Source: Pseudomonadota bacterium (GTDB taxonomy: Bacteria; Pseudomonadota; Gammaproteobacteria; Competibacterales; Competibacteraceae). From it: a stretch of DNA of 38,414 nucleotides. The notes below the pieces were generated by a model. That model was not told where the DNA came from. It was given only the letters and a program-made list of their open reading frames with translations, and did no database searches. Both the position numbers and the translations under genes were made by a program. Of the stretch, positions 19,670 to 31,928 are shown in pieces (the stretch's first letter is position 1; every line of letters starts with the position of its first letter). Location: assembly GCA_018240295.1 (NCBI GenBank), contig JAFEGB010000328.1:1-38414 (forward strand). Direction: 5' to 3'.

Positions 19670-19839
19670 ACGCACGCCGCCCAGGGCGGCTCCGGCGCAC
19701 CGCTGGCAGGCACCGGCGGGTCCGTCTACGTTGATCCGACGTGCCCGCGCGCGGCGGATGGCCGGACAAGCCTCACTTCCCCCGCGTGCGAAGGCCAGCG
19801 GCATCCCGGGCCCTCCGGTCCGGGTTTGTGGAGGTGAGC

Positions 19840-20259
19840 ATGACCGCAACGTGGATACTGGTGGCGGACGCAAGCCGCGCCCGGCTGTTCAGCGTCAGCA
19901 AGTCCATCGGCCCGCTGCAGGAAATCGGCAGCTTCGACCACCCCGGCGCGCGCGCCAAGACCCGTGACCTGCTCGCCGACGGCCAGTGTTCCGGCAACGG
20001 CAGCGGGGATCGCGAGTGTGCCGAGCCGCGGCGCAACGAGGCGCTGAACTTCGCGCGCGAGCTGTCCGAGCACCTGCGCCTCAGTCGCGTGCAGGGTCTG
20101 TTCGACCGGCTCTACATCGCCGCGGCCCCGGCCTTCCTCGGCCTGCTGCGCGGCCGGCTCGACAGCCCGACCGCGCAGCTGGTGATCGACGAGGTCAGCA
20201 AGGACCTCACCCAGCTCGCGCCCGACGCGATCCGCCGGCACCTGCCCGAACGGCTCTGA
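19840..20259 (+). CDS. Host-attachment family protein (small cytosolic)
   Basis: A 139-residue protein beginning [19 protein letters not shown], the typical opening of the family annotated as 'protein required for attachment to host cells'. It ends in an [17 protein letters not shown]-type strand-helix and [15 protein letters not shown]. The fold is thought to be related to eRF1 domain 2, and the biochemical role is unknown; the name comes from an Agrobacterium phenotype. No signal peptide is seen, so it is probably cytosolic. The ATG at 19840 has GGAGG 5 nt upstream. Directly before that is an 8-bp hairpin (19805-19812 with 19817-19824) followed by TTT, which could be the end of the pst transcript or a control element for this gene. 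I see no clear promoter in the 170-nt gap after phoU. Confidence 0.8.
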   Translation: MTATWILVADASRARLFSVSKSIGPLQEIGSFDHPGARAKTRDLLADGQCSGNGSGDRECAEPRRNEALNFARELSEHLRLSRVQGLFDRLYIAAAPAFLGLLRGRLDSPTAQLVIDEVSKDLTQLAPDAIRRHLPERL

Positions 20260-20272
20260 GCTTTCCTGCCTG

Positions 20273-20311
20273 CGCTGCGGGGGAGACCGGACGGTCTCCC
20301 CCGCAGCGTTT
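20273..20311 (+). terminator. Strong 16-bp hairpin terminator before gltX
   Basis: Perfect 16-bp inverted repeat (20273-20288 with 20293-20308) around a GGAC tetraloop, followed by TTT. It begins 13 nt after the stop of the host-attachment gene and separates it from gltX. The T-tract is short, but the stem is unusually long and stable. Confidence 0.75.
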
Positions 20312-20380
20312 CCGGCCCCCCCGCCGGCCGCCCGGATCGCTAGAATGCAGCGCTTTCCCGCTGCCGGACCGATCGCGACG

Positions 20381-21781
20381 ATGGTCAAGACCCGCTTCGC
20401 CCCCAGCCCCACCGGCTTCCTGCACATCGGCGGTGCGCGTACCGCGCTGTACTCGTGGCTGCATGCCCGCCGCCACGGCGGCCAGTTCGTGCTGCGCATC
20501 GAGGACACCGATCTCGAACGCTCGACGCCCGAGGCCGTCGCCGCGATCCTCGACGGCATGGCCTGGCTCGGCCTCGATCACGACGAAGGCCCGTACTTCC
20601 AGACGCAGCGCTTCGGGCGCTACCGCGAGGTCATCGCGCAGATGCTCGCGGCCGGCACCGCCTACCGCTGCTACTGCACGAAGGAAGAACTCGACGCGCT
20701 GCGCGCCGAGCAGATGGCGCAGAAGATCAAGCCGCGCTACGACGGCCGCTACCGCGACTACGACGGCCCGCCGCGCCCCGGCGTCGAGCCGGTGATCCGC
20801 TTCAAAAACCCGCTCGATGGCGAGGTCGTCATCGACGATCTCGTGCACGGGCCGATCACGATCCGCAACGACGAACTCGACGACCTGGTCATCGCCCGCG
20901 CCGACGGCACGCCGACCTACAACTTCTGCGTCGTCGTCGACGACATGGACATGGGCATCACGCACGTGATCCGCGGCGATGACCACATCAACAACACGCC
21001 GCGCCAGATCAACATCCTGCGCGCACTCGGCGCGACGGTGCCGAGCTACGCGCACGTGGCGATGATCCTCGGCGACGACGGCCAGAAGCTCTCGAAGCGC
21101 CACGGCGCAGTCAGCGTGCTCGCCTACCGCGACGAGGGCTTCCTGCCCGGTGCAGTGCTCAACTACCTCGTGCGCCTCGGCTGGTCGCACGGCGATCAGG
21201 AAGTCTTCACGCGCGAGGAGATGATCCGCCTGTTCGACATCGGCGATGTCAACAAGGCCGCCTCGGCGTTCAACACCTCGAAGCTGCTGTGGCTGAACCA
21301 GCAGTACCTGATGAGCACGCCGCCCGAGCAGATCGCCTGGCTGCTGCGGCCCTTCCTCTCGGCGCTCGGCATCGACCCGGACAGCGGTCCCGACCCGGTC
21401 GAGGTCGTGCGCGAGATGGCCTGCCGCGCGCAGACGCTGCAGGAACTCGCCGCGCAGAGCGCCTTCTTCTGGCAGGATTTCGAGGCTTACGACGAGAAAT
21501 CCGCAAGACAGCACCTGAAGCCCGAAGCTGCGCAGCCGCTCGCCTGCCTGCGCGAGCGTCTGGCCGCGCTGCCGGCCTGGGAGCCGGCCGCGCTGCACGA
21601 GACCGTGCAGGCGGTCGCGACCGAACTGGAACTCAAGATGGGCAAGGTCTCGCAGCCACTGCGCGTCGCCGTCGTCGGGCGCGCCGCCTCGCCCGGCATC
21701 GACGTGACGCTGGCGCTGACCGGCCGTGAGGCCGTGCTGCGCCGTCTCGACCGCGCACTCGCGCATCTTGCCGCCGCCTGA
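20381..21781 (+). CDS. gltX: Glutamyl-tRNA synthetase
   Basis: Charges tRNA-Glu; class I synthetase. The 466-residue protein starts [22 protein letters not shown], with the HIGH-type motif as HIGG, which is normal for GluRS. It has [10 protein letters not shown] and the KMSKS-type motif as KLSKRHG. A helical anticodon-binding half follows. The start ATG at 20381 fits the conserved N-terminus; an ATG at 20345 would add 12 residues. A TAGAAT -10 box at 20341-20346 overlaps that upstream ATG, which argues for the later start, although no good -35 is visible. It is followed by glnS and, notably, by two tRNA-Glu genes. Confidence 0.96.
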   Translation: MVKTRFAPSPTGFLHIGGARTALYSWLHARRHGGQFVLRIEDTDLERSTPEAVAAILDGMAWLGLDHDEGPYFQTQRFGRYREVIAQMLAAGTAYRCYCTKEELDALRAEQMAQKIKPRYDGRYRDYDGPPRPGVEPVIRFKNPLDGEVVIDDLVHGPITIRNDELDDLVIARADGTPTYNFCVVVDDMDMGITHVIRGDDHINNTPRQINILRALGATVPSYAHVAMILGDDGQKLSKRHGAVSVLAYRDEGFLPGAVLNYLVRLGWSHGDQEVFTREEMIRLFDIGDVNKAASAFNTSKLLWLNQQYLMSTPPEQIAWLLRPFLSALGIDPDSGPDPVEVVREMACRAQTLQELAAQSAFFWQDFEAYDEKSARQHLKPEAAQPLACLRERLAALPAWEPAALHETVQAVATELELKMGKVSQPLRVAVVGRAASPGIDVTLALTGREAVLRRLDRALAHLAAA

Positions 21782-21833
21782 ACCTTCCGCCGCCCCGCCG
21801 CGGAACCTGTCTGATCAGTTGCTGGACGCCGCC

Positions 21834-23495
<1,662 letters not shown>

Positions 23496-23533
23496 GGACC
23501 GGAGCCGTCCAGGCCTGAGTTTCGCCGCAGCGG

Positions 23534-23561
23534 TTGACTTCGGTCCGCGGATTCATAGAAT
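23534..23561 (+). promoter_or_regulatory. Promoter of the tRNA cluster
   Basis: TTGACT (23534-23539), a 16-bp spacer and TAGAAT (23556-23561), followed by a GC-rich discriminator (GGCGGCTCC). Initiation near 23568 would leave a leader of about 12 nt before tRNA-Ala. The GC-rich discriminator is typical of stringently controlled stable-RNA promoters. Confidence 0.75.
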
Positions 23562-23580
23562 GGCGGCTCCTCAGCACCGT

Positions 23581-23656
23581 GGGGCTATAGCTCAGCTGGG
23601 AGAGCGCCTGCATGGCATGCAGGAGGTCATCGGTTCGATCCCGATTAGCTCCACCA
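23581..23656 (+). tRNA. tRNA-Ala (anticodon GGC), copy 1
   Basis: A 76-nt cloverleaf with encoded CCA. Acceptor GGGGCTA pairs with TAGCTCC and gives the G3:U70 wobble, the alanine identity element. The anticodon arm is CCTGC-ATGGCAT-GCAGG, so the anticodon is GGC at 23614-23616. It has a GGTTCGATCCC T arm. It is identical to the copy at 24001-24076. Confidence 0.97.
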
Positions 23657-23666
23657 GAATGCCAAG

Positions 23667-23701
23667 GGAAACCGTCGCTTACCGACGGTTTCCTGTTTTT
23701 T
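23667..23701 (+). terminator. Intrinsic terminator after the first tRNA-Ala
   Basis: Perfect 11-bp stem (23667-23677 with 23683-23693), 5-nt loop CTTAC, then TGTTTTTT. It lies 10 nt after the tRNA-Ala CCA and upstream of the first tRNA-Glu, so it should cut most transcripts from the cluster promoter before the Glu genes. Confidence 0.9.
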
Positions 23702-23716
23702 GAAGCCGTTTCCTGC

Positions 23717-23792
23717 GTCCCCATCGTCTAGAGGCCCAGGACATCGCCCTTTCACGGCGGCGACAGGGGTTCGAATCCCCTTGGGGACGCCA
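23717..23792 (+). tRNA. tRNA-Glu (anticodon TTC), copy 1
   Basis: A 76-nt cloverleaf with encoded CCA. Acceptor GTCCCCA pairs with TGGGGAC, the T arm is AGGGGTTCGAATCCCCT, and the anticodon loop is CTTTCAC with anticodon TTC. Position 27 is T, making a wobble with G43, whereas copy 2 has C. No promoter is visible in the 15 nt between the preceding terminator and this gene. Confidence 0.97.
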
Positions 23793-23864
23793 TCTTGATC
23801 ACCCCGCTGCCAGCCGCTGCCGGCAGGCGGGCCGCAGACGGCAGCGTCTGCAGCAGTTTCCTGT

Positions 23865-23940
23865 GTCCCCATCGTCTAGAGGCCCAGGACACCGCCCTTT
23901 CACGGCGGCGACAGGGGTTCGAATCCCCTTGGGGACGCCA
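23865..23940 (+). tRNA. tRNA-Glu (anticodon TTC), copy 2
   Basis: Same 76-nt sequence as copy 1 except C instead of T at the first anticodon-stem base, giving a full Watson-Crick stem CCGCC/GGCGG. The 8 nt GTTTCCTG directly upstream are shared with copy 1. A GCAGACG/CGTCTGC hairpin (23834-23851) lies between the two copies and may be a processing or weak termination site. Confidence 0.97.
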
Positions 23941-24000
23941 TCGGACACCGGCACGGACAGCCCGGAAACGCCAGGAGGCAACCCGGTATTCACGGAATCC

Positions 24001-24076
24001 GGGGCTATAGCTCAGCTGGGAGAGCGCCTGCATGGCATGCAGGAGGTCATCGGTTCGATCCCGATTAGCTCCACCA
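24001..24076 (+). tRNA. tRNA-Ala (anticodon GGC), copy 2
   Basis: Identical over all 76 nt to copy 1, with encoded CCA and the G3:U70 pair. It is the last gene of the cluster and is followed 6 nt later by a strong terminator. The flanking sequences differ from those of copy 1, so only the gene itself is duplicated or kept identical by gene conversion. Confidence 0.97.
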
Positions 24077-24082
24077 AACTCC

Positions 24083-24112
24083 AAAGCCGCCCCGAGGGGC
24101 GGCTTTTTCTTT
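24083..24112 (+). terminator. Intrinsic terminator of the tRNA cluster
   Basis: AAAGCCGCCC (24083-24092) pairs with GGGCGGCTTT (24097-24106) around a CGAG loop, with the T-run TTTTTCTTT from 24104. The A-rich left arm also makes it usable for the opposing gene at 24122-24745, whose stop is 10 nt away. Confidence 0.88.
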
Positions 24113-24121
24113 GGCCGCCGT

Positions 24122-24745
24122 TCACGGCACCGGCTGGCGCGGCGCGGTCAGGCCCGGAATCGGCGGCAGGCGCTGCAGCCAGTCCGTGATCGAGCCGGCC
24201 CCGGCCGGGACCGTGAAGGCCGCCGGCGACTGCGCGGCGATCGACAGCGACAGCGTCTCCATCTTCACGGCATGGCCGCGCACCGTGCCGTCGAAGGCGA
24301 GCACGATGTCCTGCACATGCACGCAGGCGGTGCCGACCGGCTGGCCGCGCTCGCTGACCGGATGCAGCGTGCAGGCATGGCCGGCGACCTGGCTGCGGCC
24401 GCGCGCCGGACCGAGCGCAAAGGCGCGCAGGTCGAAATCGGCGAGGCCGGGCACCGGTGTGCCCGGCGGCAGCTGCACGGCCGGACCGCTGCCGCCGGCC
24501 GGCAACAGCGTCACGCGCCCGCTGGCGAGATCGAGCAGGCCGACCACGGCGCGCCCGCCGACCTGGCCTTCGCTGCGCAGCACGCCGGCGTGATGGGCGA
24601 CGCGCACCGGCGCGGGCGCGCCGGAGACGCGCAGCACGGCGCTGTAATCGACGCGCGGCAGCGGCATCTGCGCTGCGGCGCTGCTGCCGGCGGCAAGCAG
24701 CAACACGGAGAGCGCCAGCACGGGCGGACGGGAGCTTGCGGACAT
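24122..24745 (-). CDS. Exported hypothetical protein, possibly DUF4412/LolA-like
   Basis: I do not recognise this 207-residue protein with certainty. It has a clear signal peptide (about residues 1-25: hydrophobic VLALSVLLLAAG ending SAAAQ). A beta-strand-rich body follows, including VDYSAVLRV, GLLDLASGRVTLLP and VVGLLDL. Two Cys residues (GHACTLHPV and GTACVHVQD) could form a disulfide. The closing part, a strand containing AFDGTVRGHAVKMETL followed by an AFTVPAG element, recalls periplasmic DUF4412-type proteins; this is a pattern impression only. It is convergent with the tRNA cluster and divergent from the leuA leader. The ATG at 24745 has only a weak CAGGG upstream. It is probably periplasmic and of unknown function. 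Confidence 0.65.
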   Translation of the reverse strand: MSASSRPPVLALSVLLLAAGSSAAAQMPLPRVDYSAVLRVSGAPAPVRVAHHAGVLRSEGQVGGRAVVGLLDLASGRVTLLPAGGSGPAVQLPPGTPVPGLADFDLRAFALGPARGRSQVAGHACTLHPVSERGQPVGTACVHVQDIVLAFDGTVRGHAVKMETLSLSIAAQSPAAFTVPAGAGSITDWLQRLPPIPGLTAPRQPVP

Positions 24746-24801
24746 GGGTGCGGCCCTGGTGGACGATCAAGGAACGGATGGCGGACGGCTGGACAAAGCC
24801 G

Positions 24802-24831
24802 TTGACAATCGCCGCCGGTGCATGGTTTTCT
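24802..24831 (+). promoter_or_regulatory. Candidate promoter for the leuA leader
   Basis: A perfect -35 TTGACA (24802-24807), an 18-bp spacer and TTTTCT (24826-24831), which is poor as a -10 but is preceded by TG plus one base. Transcription would begin close to the leader ATG at 24841, leaving little or no untranslated leader before it. Confidence 0.5.
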
Positions 24832-24864
24832 GCGGGCATCATGCAGATGCGAACCATTGCCACG

Positions 24865-26889
<2,025 letters not shown>

Positions 26890-26896
26890 ACCTGCG

Positions 26897-26922
26897 CCGG
26901 GGCGGTGCGCACACCGCCCCGG
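26897..26922. terminator. Bidirectional hairpin between leuA and the rubredoxin gene
   Basis: CCGGGGCGGTG (26897-26907) pairs perfectly with CACCGCCCCGG (26912-26922) around CGCA, midway between two convergent stops. T-tracts are poor on both strands, so it may act as a GC-rich pause or 3'-end stabiliser as much as a terminator. Confidence 0.55.
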
Positions 26923-26929
26923 TCTGCCT

Positions 26930-27100
26930 TCAGTCGCCGATCTCGATCATCTCGAATTCGGACTTGCCCGCGCCGCAGTCCGGACACTTCCAGTCCTCGG
27001 GCACGTCGGCCCAGGCCGTGCCCGGCGGGATGCCTTCCTCGGGCCAGCCCAGCGCCTCGTCGTAAATCCAGCCGCAGATCAGGCACATGTACTGCTTCAC
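26930..27100 (-). CDS. Rubredoxin
   Basis: Small cytosolic one-iron electron carrier of 56 residues. Both iron-binding knuckles are present, CLICGW and CPDCGA, with the conserved [25 protein letters not shown] between them. The start is GTG at 27100 with GAGG 8 nt upstream; the open frame continues upstream without a better start. It is divergent from thiD across a 120-nt gap. Its partner reductase or alkane hydroxylase is not in the window, so the electron acceptor is unknown. Confidence 0.95.
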   Translation of the reverse strand: MKQYMCLICGWIYDEALGWPEEGIPPGTAWADVPEDWKCPDCGAGKSEFEMIEIGD

Positions 27101-27220
27101 GGGCACTACCTCGCGAGGGCGGTAAGGATCGGTTATCGTGCCGCAAAACGTCCGGGTGCGGGGACGCCGCGCACTTCGACATGGCCAGCTCCCCTGCTTC
27201 AAGCCTTCAGGACGCCCGCG

Positions 27221-28030
27221 ATGAGCCAGAGCTACACGGTACCGGTGGTCATGACGCTGGCCGGCAACGACCCGAGCGGTGGCGCCGGCCTGCAGGCCGA
27301 CATCGAGGCCATCGCCAGCATGGGCTGCCACGCAGCGCCGGTGGTGACGGCGCTGACCGTCCAGGACACCTGCGACGTGCTCGCCGTGGTGCCGATCGAT
27401 CCCGACCTCGTCTACGCGCAGGCGCGCACGGTGCTGAATGACGCGCCGGTCGCAGCGATCAAGATCGGCCTGCTCGGCTCGCCGGCCAACGCCGAGATCA
27501 TCGCCGAGCTGCTCGAAGACTATCCGCACATCCCGCTGATCCTCGACCCGGTGCTCGCCGCCGGCGGCGGGCGCGATTTCGACGGCGATGCGCTCGCCGA
27601 TGCGATCCGCCGGCATCTGCTGGCGCGCACGACGGTGCTGACCCCGAACAGCGTCGAGGCCCGCCGGCTCGCCCCGGCCGCCGACACCCTCGATGCCTGC
27701 GCGCAGGCGCTGCTCGACACCGGCTGTGCGCACGTGCTGATCACCGGCACGCACGAGGCCACCGATGCCGTCGTCAACCGCCTCTACGGCGACGGCCGCC
27801 TGCTCGACAGCTGGACTTGGGAGCGCCTGCCGCACGACTTCCACGGCTCCGGCTGCACGCTGGCCGCCGCGCTCGCCGGCCTGCTCGCGCAGGGCAACGA
27901 GCTGCACGCCGCGGTCGCGCAGGCGCAGGAATACACCTGGGAGGCGCTGCGCGGCGGCTACCGCATCGGCGCCGGCCAGCGCATCCCGAACCGGCTGTTC
28001 TGGGCCGACGAGGACGGCGCCGATGACTGA
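27221..28030 (+). CDS. thiD: Hydroxymethylpyrimidine (phosphate) kinase
   Basis: Phosphorylates HMP and HMP-P to HMP-PP for thiamine synthesis; ribokinase-like fold. The 269-residue protein shows [19 protein letters not shown] at the N-terminus, ALTVQDTC, the AIKIGLLGS strand, [19 protein letters not shown], and the C-terminal anion-hole/catalytic motif [18 protein letters not shown]. The ATG at 27221 has AGGACG upstream. It overlaps thiE by 8 nt. I looked for a TPP riboswitch (THI box) in the 120 nt upstream and saw none. Confidence 0.96.
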   Translation: MSQSYTVPVVMTLAGNDPSGGAGLQADIEAIASMGCHAAPVVTALTVQDTCDVLAVVPIDPDLVYAQARTVLNDAPVAAIKIGLLGSPANAEIIAELLEDYPHIPLILDPVLAAGGGRDFDGDALADAIRRHLLARTTVLTPNSVEARRLAPAADTLDACAQALLDTGCAHVLITGTHEATDAVVNRLYGDGRLLDSWTWERLPHDFHGSGCTLAAALAGLLAQGNELHAAVAQAQEYTWEALRGGYRIGAGQRIPNRLFWADEDGADD

Positions 28031-28673
28031 ACGGCCGCGCCCGCACGGCCTGTACGCGATCACCGATCCCGGCCTGATCCCGGACGGGCAGCTCCTCGAA
28101 CGGGTCTCGGCGGCCATCGACGGCGGCGCGCGCACGATCCAGTACCGCGACAAGCGCGCCGATGCCGCGCTGCGCCGGCAGCTCGCCGCGGCACTCGCCG
28201 GACTCTGCCGCGCCCGCGCCGTGACGCTGATCATCAACGACGACGTGGCCCTCGCCGCCGAGACCGGCGCCGACGGCGTGCACCTCGGCCGTGACGACGC
28301 CGCCTTCGCCGCGGCACGGCGCCGGCTCGGAGCGCGGGCGCTGATCGGCGTGTCCTGCTACGACAGCCTCGAGCGTGCCCGCGCAGCCTGCGCAGCCGGC
28401 GCCGACTACGTGGCCTTCGGCGCCTTTTATCCGTCCGCGATCAAGCCCGACGCCGTGCGCGCGCCGCTGTCGCTGCTCGGCGAGGCGCGCCATGCGCTCG
28501 CGCGCCGCATCCCGATCGTCGCGATCGGCGGCATCGACGCCGGCAACGGCGCCGGCCTGGTCGAGGCCGGCGCCGATGCGCTGGCCGTGATCGGCGCCGT
28601 GTTCGGCCACGCCGGCACCGATGCCGTGCGCGCCGCCGCGGCCCGGCTCGCGGCGCTGTATGCGCCGGCCTGA
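28023..28673 (+). CDS. thiE: Thiamine-phosphate synthase
   Basis: Joins HMP-PP and thiazole phosphate to thiamine phosphate; TIM barrel. The 216-residue protein has the motifs [68 protein letters not shown] and [11 protein letters not shown]. The start ATG at 28023 lies inside thiD (ATGACTGA), so translation is coupled. The hemL gene that often follows thiE in related genomes is absent; a signalling gene comes next after 171 nt in which I see no clear promoter. Confidence 0.96.
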   Translation: MTERPRPHGLYAITDPGLIPDGQLLERVSAAIDGGARTIQYRDKRADAALRRQLAAALAGLCRARAVTLIINDDVALAAETGADGVHLGRDDAAFAAARRRLGARALIGVSCYDSLERARAACAAGADYVAFGAFYPSAIKPDAVRAPLSLLGEARHALARRIPIVAIGGIDAGNGAGLVEAGADALAVIGAVFGHAGTDAVRAAAARLAALYAPA

Positions 28674-28844
28674 ACGGGCAGTGCCCCGGCGTACCGCGAC
28701 AATCCGCGCAGCCGCGCGCGGCGCACGCTACGCTGCCGCTCGCGCCCCGGCCTCGCCGGACGCCCGAGGAAACCGGACGCCTCGCTCCGACGTCCGGGCC
28801 GCCATGGCCGCGCGCCGCCGGTCCGCACCGATCCCTGTCGCGAC

Positions 28845-31793
28845 ATGAAAGACCAGCCCCCGCAGCGCAGCCTGTCGAACCGGTTGTTCGGCTTCCTCCG
28901 GGCCGAGGAACCCGCTTCCGGGGCCGGCGAGCCGATGCCGGCGACGATCGATGCCGCGGTCATCGCCGCGGCCGCCGAGGCGATCCTGACGCTCGATGAG
29001 CGCGGCACGATCGTGCGCTTCAACCCGGCGGCCGAAAAACTCTCCGGCTATGCCGCCGCCGAGGTGATCGGCCGCAACTTCCGCGTGCTGCTGCCGGCGG
29101 CGGTGCTCGAAACCCTGGGCGATGATCCGCTGCGCACGCTGACCCGCGGCCTGCCCGGCGCCACCAGCGAACTCGGCGTGCGCCGCAAGGACGGCTCGCT
29201 GGCCTCGGTCGAGCTGAGCGTCAGCGCCTTCTCGGCCGAGGGGCGGGCCTACTTCGCGGCGATCGTGCGCGACATCTCGCGGCGCAAGCGCGCCGAATCG
29301 CAGCTGCGCGCCAGCGAGGGCCTGAAGGCGGCGATGCTCGAAGCCGCACTCGATGCGGTGATCACGATCGATCAGGACGGCCGGCTGCTCGAATTCAATC
29401 CGGCCGCCGAGCGCATCTTCGGCTACGCGCGCGCCGAGGTGCTCGGCCAGCCGATGGCCGACCTGCTGATCCCGGGCCGGCTGCGCAGCGAGCACCGGGT
29501 CGGCATGGCGCGCTACCTCGACACCGGCGAGGCCACGCAGATGATCGGCCGGCGCACCGAGGTGATGGCGCTGCGCGCCGACGGCAGCGAGTTCCCGGCC
29601 GAGATTGCGGTGACGCCGATCCAGGCCGGCCCGCAGCGGCTGTTCACGGCCTTCCTGCGCGACATCACCGAACGGCGCCAGGCCGAGGAGGAGCTGCGCA
29701 TCGCCAAGGACCAGGCCGAATCCGCCAACCGCGCCAAGTCCGAATTCCTCGCGACCATGAGTCACGAGATCCGCACGCCGATGAACGCCGTGCTCGGCAC
29801 GCTGACGCTGCTGCTCGACACGCCGCTGACCGAGGAGCAGCGCAACTTCGCCGAGACCGCCAGTGAATCCGGCAAGGCGCTGCTGACCATCATCAACGAC
29901 ATCCTCGACTTCTCGAAGATCGAGGCCGGCAAGCTCGATCTGGAGAGCACCGAGTTCGACCTCGTGCAGCTGATCGAGGGCGTCGCCGAGCTGCTGGCGC
30001 CGCGCGCGCACGGCAAGCACATCGAGATCGCCACCTGGATCGGCGTCGACCTGCCGGCGCGCGTGACCGCCGATGCCGGGCGGCTGCGGCAGATCCTGCT
30101 GAACCTCGCCGGCAACGCCGTCAAGTTCACGCGCAAGGGCGGCGTGGCGCTGCACGTCGCGCGCGAACCGGTCGCGCGCCCGGCCGGGCGCATCCGGCTG
30201 CGCTTCGAAATTCAGGACACCGGCATCGGCATCCCGCGCGAGGCGCAGGCCCGGCTGTTCGAGAAGTTCTCGCAGTCCGACCCCTCGCATTCGCGCAAGT
30301 ACGGCGGCACCGGCCTCGGCCTGGCGATCTCGCGCCGGCTGGTCGAGCTGATGGGCGGCGAGATCGGCTTCACCAGCGCCCCCGGCCTCGGCTCGACCTT
30401 CTGGTTCACGATCGATGTCGGCTGCCCGTCGGGCGATCGCCTGACCACGCCGGGCGTGATCGCCACGCTCGGCGGCGTGCGCGTGCTGATCGTCGAGGAC
30501 AACCCGGTCACGCGCCGGCTGCGCGAGCGCGAACTCGCGAGCTGGGGCATGGCGGTCGAAGCGGTCGCCAACGGCACGGCGGCGCTCGCGACGCTCAAGG
30601 ACGCGCGCAGCGGCGGCCGGCCCTTCGACGTGGCGCTGATCGACCAGTGGCTCGCCGACATGCGCGGCGAGGAACTCGGCCAGGGCATCCTGCGCGACCC
30701 GCAGCTCGAGAGCACGGCGCTGATCCTGATGGCGACCATGGGCACGCCGTCGATCGCGCAGCGCGTGCGGCGCATGGGCTTCCACGCCTCGCTGACCAAG
30801 CCGGTGCGCCAGCAGAGCCTGCACCGCTGGCTGGCGGTGGCGATCGGCCTCAACGATGCCGAGGAGGCGCGCCGGCGCGAGGAAAGCGAAGTCCGCCTGA
30901 CCGCGCCCGAGCCGGTCCCGGCCGCGCCGCCGCCGCGCAAGTTCGGCCGCGTGCTGCTGGTCGAGGACAGTCAGGTCAACCAGACCGTCGCGATCGCGAT
31001 GCTGAAGAAGGCCGGCTATCAGGTCGATGCGGTCGGCAACGGCCTCGAAGCCGTGCAGGCGGTGCGCACGCTGCCCTACGACCTGGTGCTGATGGATCTG
31101 GCCATGCCGGAGATGGACGGCTTCGAGGCCACCGCCGAGATCCGCCACATGCCCGGCCCCGAGCGCGACCTGCCGATCATCGCGATGACGGCCAACGCCC
31201 TGCCCGGGGATCGCGAGCGCTGCCTCGCCGCCGGCATGGACGACTACCTGACCAAGCCGATCGACCGTGCCCAGCTGCTGGCGACGCTGGAGCGCTGGCT
31301 GGCGCAACCCGAGGCCGACGCCGCCCGCCGCGCCGCCGAGGCCGCCAATGACGCCGGCAACAGCACCGGCCCGCAGCCGGTGGTGAGCGCAGCCGCGGCA
31401 GCCGCGCCGCCGCCGTCCCCGCTTCCGTCCCCGCCCGTGGCACCGGCCGTGCCGGTCGTCGATCAGGCCGTGCTCGACCAGCTCGAAGCCGACACCGATC
31501 ACGACGTGCTCGGGCGCGTCGTGCAGCTGTTCGTCGAGGAATCGCGCGTGCGCCTCGATTCGATCGACGCCGCACTGACCCGCGATGACTGGAAGACGCT
31601 GCAGCGCGAGGCGCACACGCTGAAATCCAGCGCCGGCACCTTCGGCGCCCGCCAGCTGCAGGAACACGCCCGCCAGCTCAACGACTTCTGTCGCGCCGGC
31701 CAGCTCGAACGGGCGCGCGAACTCGCGCTGTCCATCCGCGCGGTCGCGGTGCCGGCGCTGATCGAACTCGACCGGCTGTTCCCGCGCCGGTAG
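28845..31793 (+). CDS. PAS-PAS hybrid sensor histidine kinase with two receivers and HPt
   Basis: A 982-residue protein carrying a whole phosphorelay. Two PAS domains (about residues 35-150 and 155-280; the second with [22 protein letters not shown]) precede a HisKA domain with His307 in [14 protein letters not shown]. The HATPase domain has [22 protein letters not shown] and [11 protein letters not shown] first receiver (about 545-665) has a less conserved acceptor region ([10 protein letters not shown], Asp600) and lacks the usual MP after it. The second receiver (about 700-820; Asp751 in [13 protein letters not shown]) looks fully active. A Pro/Ala linker and an HPt domain (His924 in [13 protein letters not shown]) end the chain. 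No membrane segment or signal peptide is visible, so sensing is probably cytosolic. It resembles BarA/LuxQ-type kinases with the phosphotransfer module fused on. The likely targets are the two receiver proteins encoded next. Confidence 0.93.
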   Translation: MKDQPPQRSLSNRLFGFLRAEEPASGAGEPMPATIDAAVIAAAAEAILTLDERGTIVRFNPAAEKLSGYAAAEVIGRNFRVLLPAAVLETLGDDPLRTLTRGLPGATSELGVRRKDGSLASVELSVSAFSAEGRAYFAAIVRDISRRKRAESQLRASEGLKAAMLEAALDAVITIDQDGRLLEFNPAAERIFGYARAEVLGQPMADLLIPGRLRSEHRVGMARYLDTGEATQMIGRRTEVMALRADGSEFPAEIAVTPIQAGPQRLFTAFLRDITERRQAEEELRIAKDQAESANRAKSEFLATMSHEIRTPMNAVLGTLTLLLDTPLTEEQRNFAETASESGKALLTIINDILDFSKIEAGKLDLESTEFDLVQLIEGVAELLAPRAHGKHIEIATWIGVDLPARVTADAGRLRQILLNLAGNAVKFTRKGGVALHVAREPVARPAGRIRLRFEIQDTGIGIPREAQARLFEKFSQSDPSHSRKYGGTGLGLAISRRLVELMGGEIGFTSAPGLGSTFWFTIDVGCPSGDRLTTPGVIATLGGVRVLIVEDNPVTRRLRERELASWGMAVEAVANGTAALATLKDARSGGRPFDVALIDQWLADMRGEELGQGILRDPQLESTALILMATMGTPSIAQRVRRMGFHASLTKPVRQQSLHRWLAVAIGLNDAEEARRREESEVRLTAPEPVPAAPPPRKFGRVLLVEDSQVNQTVAIAMLKKAGYQVDAVGNGLEAVQAVRTLPYDLVLMDLAMPEMDGFEATAEIRHMPGPERDLPIIAMTANALPGDRERCLAAGMDDYLTKPIDRAQLLATLERWLAQPEADAARRAAEAANDAGNSTGPQPVVSAAAAAAPPPSPLPSPPVAPAVPVVDQAVLDQLEADTDHDVLGRVVQLFVEESRVRLDSIDAALTRDDWKTLQREAHTLKSSAGTFGARQLQEHARQLNDFCRAGQLERARELALSIRAVAVPALIELDRLFPRR

Positions 31794-31837
31794 CGCACGC
31801 CTGCCCCGCCGGCATCGGCTCCCGGATCACCCGGCAC

Positions 31838-31852
31838 TGGCACGGCTCCTGC
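31838..31852 (+). promoter_or_regulatory. Candidate sigma-54 (-24/-12) promoter
   Basis: TGGCACG (31838-31844), four bases, then CTGC (31849-31852). All fixed bases of the TGGCACG-N4-TTGC consensus are present except one T, and the GG-N10-GC spacing is exact. Initiation near 31864 would give a leader of about 65 nt to the gene at 31929. The adjacent gene at 33220 encodes a sigma-54 activator. Confidence 0.6.
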
Positions 31853-31928
31853 GTGCAGGCAGGGCATCGCGGCACCGGGCAGCGTCCCGGCCCCCGCCCC
31901 CGATCCTCTTGCCGATTCCGGAAGCAAA

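Noticed and set aside
23645-24189. Several short open frames crossing the tRNA genes
   Set aside because: They are translations of tRNA sequence and flanks, repeated because the tRNA genes are duplicated.
27101-27220. Possible TPP riboswitch before thiD
   Set aside because: I looked for the conserved CUGAGA and ACCUGAUCUGG elements of the THI box and did not see them in this short gap.
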